Shown: positions 1 to 5,616 of the stretch, one piece after another
Layout of the letters: each line of letters begins with the position of its first letter
Numbering within the stretch: the stretch's first letter is position 1
DNA from: JAAYBT01 sp964404395
GTDB lineage: Bacteria > Bacillota > Clostridia > Acetivibrionales > DTU013
Assembly (NCBI GenBank): GCA_964404395.1
Contig: CAYOKA010000046.1
Location: 1 to 16,452 of the forward strand
Length of the DNA stretch: 16,452 bases
Direction: 5' to 3'
Notes under the pieces: generated by a model
Seen by the model: only the letters and a program-made list of their open reading frames with translations
Database searches by the model: none
Told to the model about the DNA's origin: nothing
Position numbers and translations under genes: made by a program

Positions 1-244
1 TATCCTGATTGGTGGGGTAGTGAAATCCCTGCTTAATTTTCTGCAGGTTTTTCTTTAAATTTTTGGACACCTTTTCTGGATCATCTTTACTTTTGTCGCT
101 TTTGTCTGACTTTTTGTCTTCAGTCCCTACGTCTGACTTGCCTGACATCGTATCTTCATGCTCATCTTCAAGCAATTCAAACCTTCGCCTGTTATCAGGT
201 TCTTTATATATTATTATGCTCTTAATTGCAGTAATAAGGTTCAT
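1..244 (-). CDS. Spore germination protein, GerA family (receptor A subunit), N-terminal part, cut by window edge
   Basis: An open frame starts at an ATG complementary to 242-244 and runs 81 codons to the window edge without a stop. Upstream of the ATG is TAAGGGTG, a usable ribosome binding site. The N-terminal ~30 residues are mixed. They are followed by a very hydrophilic Asp/Lys/Ser-rich stretch (about residues 30-57, with KSDKSDKSK) and then by KNLKKNLQKIKQGF and HYPTNQD. The pattern of charged tail, then S/K-N-L-x-x-N-L-x-x-I-K, then YPTNQD is what precedes the soluble domain of clostridial GerA/GerKA-type subunits. These are membrane proteins of the spore inner membrane that form nutrient germinant receptors with B and C subunits. 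The domain body and membrane segments lie outside the window, so the family call rests on the N-terminus only. If correct, the organism forms endospores. Confidence 0.68.
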   Translation of the reverse strand, partial: MNLITAIKSIIIYKEPDNRRRFELLEDEHEDTMSGKSDVGTEDKKSDKSDKSKDDPEKVSKNLKKNLQKIKQGFHYPTNQD

Positions 245-315
245 TGCTCGCACCCTTAAACTTTTTATTTATTGTTTCCTAAATAGTAATTTTTAAACTG
301 ATAAATCATTGCATG

Positions 316-345
316 AAAAAACGGACAGCATAATCCGCTATCCGT
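316..345 (-). terminator. Intrinsic terminator downstream of malic enzyme
   Basis: Read on the minus strand, ACGGATAGC and GCTGTCCGT form a 9-position stem with one mismatch around a 7-base loop. A run of six T follows (complement of the A run at 316-321). It lies about 84 bases after the malic enzyme stop codon, and about 70 bases before the gerA-type start, so it insulates the two. Confidence 0.75.
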
Positions 346-428
346 CTTTGTTGAAGACTCTCGAACTCATATCACTTACTTTACTTTTCTATTTCTATCG
401 TTCAATTTTAAGTTAATCATTTAGTCTT

Positions 429-1601
429 TTATATCCTGCTTACGCCTGATTTGACCGCCGCTTCTGCAACTGCTTTAGCAACGCTGTTTGCTACTCTCGG
501 GTCAAAGGGAGCGGGAATCACATAATCCGCATTCAGCTCGTCATCAGAAATCAAATCCGCTATGGCTTGTGCAGCGGCAATCTTCATTGCATCATTGATA
601 TCGCTGGCTCTCACATCCAAGGTTCCCCTGAAAATGCCCGGGAAAGCAAGCACGTTGTTAATCTGATTGGGGAAGTCCGAGCGACCTGTGCCAACCACGG
701 CTGCGCCGACCTCCTTCGCATCATCGGGCATAATCTCCGGTGTAGGATTTGCCATGGCAAAAATGATAGGATCCTTTGCCATGCTCTTGACCATTTCCCT
801 ATCCACCACGTTTTCAGCAGATACGCCGATAAATACGTCTGTGCCAACGATAACATCCCTGAGCGTACCTTTCCTTTTGTGCAGGTTGGATATCCTTGCC
901 ATCTCGGCTTTCTCGGCATTGAGGTTATCCCTTCCTTCATATATAGCGCCCTTTGTGTCACAAAGAATGACCTTCTTCATTCCCATTGCCATCAAGAGCT
1001 TGGTGATGGCTATTCCCGCCGCTCCCGAACCGTTTACAACAACCTCAATGTCACTAATATCCTTTTTAGTAAGCTTCAGGGCATTCAACATGGCTGCAAG
1101 AACAACAACAGCAGTGCCGTGCTGATCATCATGGAAAATCGGGATATCGCATTCTGCCTTTAGGCGCCTTTCTATTTCAAAGCATCTGGGTGCGGAGATA
1201 TCCTCCAGATTAATCCCGCCAAAGTTGCCTGCCAGCAGCTTCACTGTCTGTACGATTTCGTCAACGCTCTTTGAACGTATGCAAAGAGGGAAAGCATCTA
1301 CATCACCAAAGGTTTTAAATAGCACACACTTGCCTTCCATTACCGGCATTCCGGCCTCAGGCCCAATGTCCCCTAAACCCAGGACCGCCGAGCCATCCGT
1401 CACTACTGCAACAAGATTCCATCTTCTTGTAAGCTGGTAAGAAAGATCAACATCATCCCGAATAGCCAGACAGGGCTCTGCAACACCGGGCGTATAAGCC
1501 AATGAAAGCTCCTGCTTGTTAGTAACAGGTACTGCGCTGATAACCTCTATCTTTCCCTTCCATTCATCATGTAATTTTAATGATTCTTTTCTGTAATCCA
1601 T
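429..1601 (-). CDS. NAD(P)-dependent malic enzyme (malate dehydrogenase, oxaloacetate-decarboxylating)
   Basis: A cytosolic enzyme converting L-malate and NAD(P)+ to pyruvate, CO2 and NAD(P)H. The 390-residue product is the short bacterial malic enzyme form. Visible landmarks are the substrate-domain motif SLAYTPGVAEPC with the catalytic Tyr36, VMEGK with catalytic Lys91, metal-site acids in GGINLED (Glu133) and IFHDDQHGT (Asp158/Asp159), the Rossmann motif NGSGAAG (190-196), and GTGRSDFPNQINN near the active site. An Asp at the end of the second Rossmann strand (ILCDTKG) favours NAD over NADP by inference. An ATG five codons further upstream (1616) exists. I chose 1601 because GGGAGA sits seven bases before it and the product then begins at the family's usual place. 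It follows the YgjP-like gene by 69 bases and may be the last gene of that operon. Confidence 0.93.
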   Translation of the reverse strand: MDYRKESLKLHDEWKGKIEVISAVPVTNKQELSLAYTPGVAEPCLAIRDDVDLSYQLTRRWNLVAVVTDGSAVLGLGDIGPEAGMPVMEGKCVLFKTFGDVDAFPLCIRSKSVDEIVQTVKLLAGNFGGINLEDISAPRCFEIERRLKAECDIPIFHDDQHGTAVVVLAAMLNALKLTKKDISDIEVVVNGSGAAGIAITKLLMAMGMKKVILCDTKGAIYEGRDNLNAEKAEMARISNLHKRKGTLRDVIVGTDVFIGVSAENVVDREMVKSMAKDPIIFAMANPTPEIMPDDAKEVGAAVVGTGRSDFPNQINNVLAFPGIFRGTLDVRASDINDAMKIAAAQAIADLISDDELNADYVIPAPFDPRVANSVAKAVAEAAVKSGVSRI

Positions 1602-1670
1602 ATATATTTCTCCCATCTGTAGATATAGCCGAACAATAAAAGGATAGCAAACATTTCACATGTAATCAAG

Positions 1671-2372
1671 CTATTTCAGCATGTTATTACATCGCCGCCA
1701 GTCCGGCAAAAACCGGTCCATATATCCGTAGAAAACACTGTTATGCCCTCTTTCCAGCAGATGCACCATCTCATGCACCACTATGTATTCCAGACATTCT
1801 GCCTGCTTCTTTGCCAGCTCCAGATTGAACCAGATGCGGCCTGTTTTACGGTTGCAGGTTCCCCACCTGGTTTTCATTTTCTTTATCCCGAAGTCATTGA
1901 CCTTAACCTTCATAACCTGCTCCCACTTGGCAATAAAGCCGGGCAGAGCCTGCTTAAGCTGCCTGCGATAGAATTCATCCATAACCGCCTGCCGCTTTTC
2001 AAGCGAAGCCCCCGGACGCACGCAAAGTATTATAAACTCACCGTCTACGGATACTTCAGGCTTGGACTGCCTCTCCAGCAAATGCAGAACAAAATCCTTC
2101 CCTGCAAAAGGATGTAGTTCCCCCGTCACAAACTCCTTCGTTGCCACTGGTTTTCGGCTCTTTATCCTGGCTTGCTGCTTCCTGATCCAGCTCAACCTTG
2201 ATTGTGCAAACACACGCAGTGTACCATAATCCATGCGGAGCGGCGCTGAAATGTGGACCTTGCCGTCAGGCGGGTATACCCTAAGATAAAGGTTTTTGAT
2301 TCTCTTCAATTCAACCTCTATGGAAATTTCCTCTATTTGAAGCCTTGTTATCCGGCCTGCTTTGGGCTTCAT
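1671..2372 (-). CDS. YgjP/DUF45-type zinc metallohydrolase (SprT-like, M48 clan fold)
   Basis: A 233-residue soluble protein of the YgjP/DUF45 family, usually annotated as M48 family metallopeptidase or metal-dependent hydrolase. The zinc site is plain: HEMVHLLERGH with His200, Glu201, His204 and a third ligand His210. It is preceded by the family hallmark KMKTRWGTCNRKTGRIWFN (165-183) and LEYIVVHE. The N-terminal ~60 residues contain the typical VELKRIKNLYLRVYPPDG beta region. No signal peptide or membrane segment is seen. Its ATG follows the stop codon of the upstream DUF2461 gene with no spacing (TAAATG), and its ribosome binding site GGGGGA lies inside that gene's end, so the two are translationally coupled. 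The physiological substrate of the family is not settled; I infer none. Confidence 0.88.
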   Translation of the reverse strand: MKPKAGRITRLQIEEISIEVELKRIKNLYLRVYPPDGKVHISAPLRMDYGTLRVFAQSRLSWIRKQQARIKSRKPVATKEFVTGELHPFAGKDFVLHLLERQSKPEVSVDGEFIILCVRPGASLEKRQAVMDEFYRRQLKQALPGFIAKWEQVMKVKVNDFGIKKMKTRWGTCNRKTGRIWFNLELAKKQAECLEYIVVHEMVHLLERGHNSVFYGYMDRFLPDWRRCNNMLK

Positions 2373-3044
2373 TTAATAGTCCCCCGTTAATAAAAGAAAG
2401 TCATATATGGGCTTCAGGCTTCTAAAGCTCTTATCCAGCTTTTGCGGCAGATCCTTTGAAAAGGCCAAGTCGAAATTCTTTTGCACGCTTTCGAAGAAGA
2501 TGTTCTTACGATCAATCCACGATCTAAGGTGTTCCGGCTGGTCGGGATGTTTGCTTCTTTTATACATGTTTCCCCCGATTACAAACTCATCTTGTGACTC
2601 ATAGGATTGTAGTGCCTTTAAAAAAGCAGGATGTCTCTTAATAATCATTTCTCTCATGTGAGCCATCGAAGCAGTCTCCGCCTTGTAATAGCCGACTCCG
2701 TAGCTGGAACCCGTCTGGTCCAATCCAAACCAGAAGCAGGGCGAGGTTGACATCTGGGATTTATCTCTGAGAAATACAATCCACACATTATCTCTATAGA
2801 GCGTCTTATCCTTTGTGAAACGGGTGTCCCTGCGCACTCTTGAAATGAGCTTTGATGGGACGGTTATTATGCTCCCGTCAATTTCCTTCATGGTCGGTGC
2901 CAGTTCAACAATCAGCTCCATAAAGGGGTTATATACATGTTTTTTATATACGTCCTTGTGGCTGTCGTACCATGCCTTGTCGTTGCGCATCTTGTTTTCG
3001 AAAAGAAACATCAATGCCTCCCTTGTAAATCCGCTAAAACTCAT
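2373..3044 (-). CDS. DUF2461 (TIGR02453) domain protein
   Basis: A 223-residue protein matching the DUF2461 family over its whole length. It opens with SGFTREALMFLFENKMRNDKAW, a variant of the family start 'F..e.l.FL..L..NN.k.WF'. The central SRVRRDTRFTKDKTLYRDN corresponds to the conserved 'I.RD.RFsKDKsPYK.n' motif, and GVGYYKAE follows. The family is widespread in bacteria and uncharacterised biochemically. The start ATG is preceded by GGAGGAAGC at good spacing. It is the first gene of a tight pair with the downstream YgjP-like gene (stop codon touching the next ATG). The pairing is suggestive but does not define a function. Confidence 0.85.
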   Translation of the reverse strand: MSFSGFTREALMFLFENKMRNDKAWYDSHKDVYKKHVYNPFMELIVELAPTMKEIDGSIITVPSKLISRVRRDTRFTKDKTLYRDNVWIVFLRDKSQMSTSPCFWFGLDQTGSSYGVGYYKAETASMAHMREMIIKRHPAFLKALQSYESQDEFVIGGNMYKRSKHPDQPEHLRSWIDRKNIFFESVQKNFDLAFSKDLPQKLDKSFRSLKPIYDFLLLTGDY

Positions 3045-3093
3045 GTAGCTTCCTCCATGTCTTAAGCATTTTCTATTCTGTTATAGTAGTCTC

Positions 3094-3121
3094 ATTATAT
3101 CAAACCAATATCAAATTTAAA
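3094..3121 (-). promoter_or_regulatory. Candidate sigma-A promoter for the DUF2461 operon
   Basis: On the minus strand a consensus TATAAT (3094-3099) lies 16 bases downstream of TTTAAA (3116-3121), about 50 bases before the DUF2461 start codon. The -10 box is perfect and the -35 box is weak. Confidence 0.4.
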
Positions 3122-3131
3122 GTAAATGTGA

Positions 3132-3158
3132 TTGCGATTTTCAAGAATTCATTATAAT
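3132..3158 (+). promoter_or_regulatory. Candidate promoter for the AIM24-family gene
   Basis: TTGCGA (3132-3137) and a perfect TATAAT (3153-3158) are separated by 15 bases, shorter than the optimum, and lie about 65 bases before the ATG at 3223. The ribosome binding site AAGGAGG is just upstream of that ATG. Confidence 0.35.
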
Positions 3159-3222
3159 ATGGATACGAAAGTGTTTGCCTTTATTTACAATTTATTCGTA
3201 AATTATTTAAGGAGGTTGTATT

Positions 3223-4179
3223 ATGATTTGTCCAAATTGCAAAAATCCATATTCACTCGGTCAGAAGTTTTGCAAAAGCTGTGGAACCAAGCTGGAGGGG
3301 ATTAGTCCAAGTCCGGTCAATACTGCAAATGCACAGCAGGCCGGCAATTATGTGCCCAGCACCCCATCATCAGGGAACCGGATGCGCAAGGCTCACGAGG
3401 TCGAATATAAGGTACATGGTGAGGATATACAGTTCGTGGAAATCATGCTGGATCCCGGAGAAACAATTATTGCAGAAGCAGGCGCTATGATGTACATGGA
3501 CAGCGCGATTGTAATGGATACTATTTTTGGTGACGGCTCCGGCAAGGAAGGCAATGACTTAATGGGAAAGATTTTCTCTGCGGGTAAGCGAATGATTACC
3601 GGAGAAAGTCTATTTATGACCTCCTTTACAAATGCTGCAAGTGTAAAACGCTGTGCTTCTTTTGCCGCACCTTATCCCGGAACAGTGGTGCCCTTTGACC
3701 TGGGAGATTACGGCGGATTACTTATTTGTCAAAAGGATTCTTTCCTTTGTGCTGCCAAAGGCATTTCTATAGGAATTGCCTTCCAAAAAAAGATCGGAGT
3801 CGGGCTTTTCGGTGGCGAAGGCTTCATAATGCAAAAGCTCGAGGGAGATGGCCTGGCATTCATGCACGCCGGTGGTACTATTGTCAAGAAGGACCTGCAG
3901 CCCGGTGAGACATTGATGCTCGATACAGGGTGTCTTGTCGCCATGACCGGAAGCATCAACTACGACATTAAGTTTGCGGGCAATATTAAGACTGCTCTAT
4001 TCGGCGGCGAAGGTCTGGCTTTTGCAACATTGACCGGCCCCGGTACAGTTTGGCTCCAGTCCCTGCCCTTCTCCCGTCTTGCCGATAGGATTTTCTCAGC
4101 AGGCAAGGGTAAGAACAAAGAAGAAGGAAGTATACTTGGCAATATCGGCATCGGAAGCTTTTTCGGTGGGAATAGCTGA
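3223..4179 (+). CDS. AIM24/TIGR00266 family protein with N-terminal zinc ribbon
   Basis: A 318-residue protein in two parts. Residues 1-25 are a four-cysteine zinc ribbon (CPNC at 3-6 and CKSC at 17-20). A Pro/Ser/Asn-rich linker (about 28-50) follows, then an AIM24 (former DUF124, TIGR00266) domain to the end. AIM24 signatures are the start HEVEYKVHGEDIQFVEI, LDPGETIIAEAGAMMYMD, the glycine-rich repeats GLFGGEGFIMQKLEGDG and ALFGGEGLAFATLTGPG, and the ending LPFSRLADRI. The fold is a beta-sandwich with internal repeats. In yeast Aim24 is a mitochondrial inner-membrane organisation factor, but the bacterial role is unknown. There is no signal peptide or transmembrane helix. It is monocistronic with its own RBS (AAGGAGG) and flanked by genes on the other strand. 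Confidence 0.88.
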   Translation: MICPNCKNPYSLGQKFCKSCGTKLEGISPSPVNTANAQQAGNYVPSTPSSGNRMRKAHEVEYKVHGEDIQFVEIMLDPGETIIAEAGAMMYMDSAIVMDTIFGDGSGKEGNDLMGKIFSAGKRMITGESLFMTSFTNAASVKRCASFAAPYPGTVVPFDLGDYGGLLICQKDSFLCAAKGISIGIAFQKKIGVGLFGGEGFIMQKLEGDGLAFMHAGGTIVKKDLQPGETLMLDTGCLVAMTGSINYDIKFAGNIKTALFGGEGLAFATLTGPGTVWLQSLPFSRLADRIFSAGKGKNKEEGSILGNIGIGSFFGGNS

Positions 4180-4251
4180 GTTTTCATTGAAATAGCTGGA
4201 TTATAGTAGAATATAGCTGCGCAGTCTTATAAGTCTGCCAGCCATTCGGTA

Positions 4252-4293
4252 CGGCCGGCTGCATGTGGAATACATCTGCATACCGGCCGGCCG
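4252..4293. repeat. GC-rich inverted repeat in the AIM24 / hydroxyacid dehydrogenase gap
   Basis: CGGCCGGC (4252-4259) pairs perfectly with GCCGGCCG (4286-4293). Inside, TGCATGT and ACATCTGCA extend the helix with a two-base bulge. No T run follows on either strand, so it is not a classical intrinsic terminator. It lies between the convergent 3' ends of the genes at 3223-4179 and 4349-5299 and may still act as a transcript end or 3' protection hairpin. The rest of the 169-base gap shows only AAGTACTT repeated twice around 4296-4312. Confidence 0.5.
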
Positions 4294-4348
4294 ATAAGTA
4301 CTTCAAGTACTTGATATACATGAAGTAATTAAGATAATTGAAGTCCTT

Positions 4349-5299
4349 TTAGTATCCCGCCCTGGTGTCCACGACATTTTTAAGCCTTTTTCCGCTCATA
4401 TATGTCTCAAGATTATCGGCGCTGATGCGCACAATCCTGTTAAATGTCTCCTGTAGGCTGAATCCCCCAGAAATATGCGGCGTAATGATGGCGTTTTTAA
4501 TTTTCCATAGACGGTGCTCCTTTGGGAGAGGCTCAGGGTCAGTTACATCAAGTGCGGCTCCTGCAATCAGACCACTTTCAAGCGCATCGCACAGGGCATC
4601 GGTATCGACGGCATTTCCTCGCCCTACATTAATTAGAACAGCATTCTTCTTCATAAGCCGTAGTGTGTCCTTATTAATGATGTTATTTGTAAGGCTGGTA
4701 CCAGGCAGGCTCAGAGCTACAATGTCAGCCCGGGGCAGGAGCGCATCCAACTGATCCATAAAGTGAAGCTCATCCATATAATCGGGCTTAAGCGCATCTT
4801 TCCGCCTTATTCCTATGGTGTACGCCCCAAGGGCCTTCAATCTGCGAGCGAATTCCCCTCCAATATCACCTAATCCAATCACAAGGGCAGTAGAATTATA
4901 GATAGATTGGGCCTGTCCCGAATAGGACCAATCTGCCTGTACCTGCTTGTCCCTATAAGTGTGAAGATTATAAAACAACTGCAGAAGAACAGCAAGCATA
5001 TACTCGGAAATGGCCAGCCCGAACGCTCCGGATGCATTTGTCAGAACAGTACCCTCGGGAAGCATATTCTCCTTGGCAAATTCACCGATACCGGCCATTT
5101 GCAGCTGCAGCCATTCTAAATTCTTTGATTCGCGTATTTTCATAGGGGGAGGATTGCCAATAATAGCATTTGCCTCAAGAAGAGCCGAAATGTCAACCGT
5201 CTCGGCCTTTGCATATGTGAAATTCGCTGAGGGAGCTATCTGCTCAAAAAGCCTCTTATCTTCTTCTCTTACCGGAAGTAGTACAAGTATATTCTTCAT
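4349..5299 (-). CDS. D-2-hydroxyacid dehydrogenase, NAD(P)-binding
   Basis: A 316-residue cytosolic oxidoreductase of the D-isomer-specific 2-hydroxyacid dehydrogenase family (reversible 2-oxoacid to D-2-hydroxyacid). The N-terminal ~95 residues plus the C-terminal tail form the substrate domain; the cofactor domain begins near residue 96. The Rossmann motif GLGDIG is at 142-147. The catalytic triad is complete: Arg227 (NVGRGNAVD), Glu256 (DPEPLP) and His275 (ITPHISGG). After the second Rossmann strand the sequence is GIRRK where NAD-specific members carry an acid, which hints at NADP(H). RBS GGAGAA precedes the ATG. The exact substrate (glyoxylate, hydroxypyruvate, another 2-oxoacid) cannot be read from the sequence. 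It is divergent from adhE and shares a 317-base control region with it. Confidence 0.88.
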   Translation of the reverse strand: MKNILVLLPVREEDKRLFEQIAPSANFTYAKAETVDISALLEANAIIGNPPPMKIRESKNLEWLQLQMAGIGEFAKENMLPEGTVLTNASGAFGLAISEYMLAVLLQLFYNLHTYRDKQVQADWSYSGQAQSIYNSTALVIGLGDIGGEFARRLKALGAYTIGIRRKDALKPDYMDELHFMDQLDALLPRADIVALSLPGTSLTNNIINKDTLRLMKKNAVLINVGRGNAVDTDALCDALESGLIAGAALDVTDPEPLPKEHRLWKIKNAIITPHISGGFSLQETFNRIVRISADNLETYMSGKRLKNVVDTRAGY

Positions 5300-5362
5300 C
5301 TGTCTTCTCCATATTATTATTTGTTTAAACTAGCTAGACTCTTCAAAGCGACAATGGCATTA

Positions 5363-5410
5363 GCCTTGATTACTGCTTTGATATCTGCCTTGATTACTGC
5401 TTTGATTATA
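5363..5410. repeat. Four imperfect 12-base tandem repeats in the hydroxyacid dehydrogenase leader
   Basis: Units are GCCTTGATTACT, GCTTTGATATCT, GCCTTGATTACT and GCTTTGATTATA. Equivalently there are two 24-base repeats identical at the first 20 positions. The last unit contains the -10 box of the leftward promoter, and the other three lie just downstream of its start point. This arrangement is compatible with an operator array wound on one helical face about every 12 bases. No coding or CRISPR explanation fits. Confidence 0.75.
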
Positions 5411-5434
5411 GCTTATATATAGTCCTCGGTTCAA
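5405..5434 (-). promoter_or_regulatory. Candidate promoter for the D-2-hydroxyacid dehydrogenase
   Basis: Minus-strand TTGAAC (5429-5434) and a perfect TATAAT (5405-5410) with an 18-base spacer. The predicted start near 5398 gives a leader of about 100 bases that contains the 12-base repeats. Confidence 0.55.
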
Positions 5435-5545
5435 CCCGACCAATGTAATGTGGACTAGCAAATAATGAATGGGAATAAAATATTATCATTGTGAAAAGCA
5501 TAGCTAGTGGTAAGTGTAAAAAAATGAAAAAAGTTTGTGAAAGTA

Positions 5546-5574
5546 TTGACAAAGTATTGTACTATTGTTAAAAT
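5546..5574 (+). promoter_or_regulatory. Sigma-A promoter of adhE
   Basis: A perfect -35 TTGACA (5546-5551), a 17-base spacer, and -10 TAAAAT (5569-5574). This is the best promoter in the window, with a start near 5581 and AAGGAGG (5604-5610) six bases before the ATG. An 11-base direct repeat (AAAGTATTGAC at 5540 and AAAGTATTGTA at 5551) straddles the -35 box. The 317-base gap between genes also holds the leftward promoter and the 12-mer array; nothing else recognisable is seen. Confidence 0.82.
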
Positions 5575-5582
5575 ATTAACGA
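5565..5582. promoter_or_regulatory. Rex operator (redox-sensing repressor site) overlapping the adhE -10 box
   Basis: The sequence TTGTTAA-AATA-TTAACGA matches the clostridial Rex consensus TTGTTAANNNNTTAACAA at 13 of 14 fixed positions. It covers the -10 box and reaches the predicted start site. Rex binds when NAD+ is high and leaves when NADH accumulates, so binding here would block RNA polymerase and give NADH-induced adhE expression. adhE is a classical Rex target in Firmicutes. The site is read directly; occupancy is inferred. Confidence 0.78.
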
Positions 5583-5616
5583 AGTATATCTTAAGAACAA
5601 GACAAGGAGGGCTAGT

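Noticed and set aside
63..296. A plus-strand 77-codon frame, Ser/Leu-rich with a hydrophobic end.
   Set aside because: It is the antisense of the Asp/Lys/Ser-rich GerA-type N-terminus, has no RBS and shows low complexity.
567..1163. A 198-codon plus-strand frame inside the malic enzyme gene.
   Set aside because: The malic enzyme on the other strand has complete conserved motifs; this frame is an antisense shadow without RBS or recognisable domain.
5363..5410. Tandem repeats considered as a CRISPR array or a coding repeat.
   Set aside because: Units are 12 bases with no spacers. The open frame across them on the minus strand is only about 15 codons and has no start signal.
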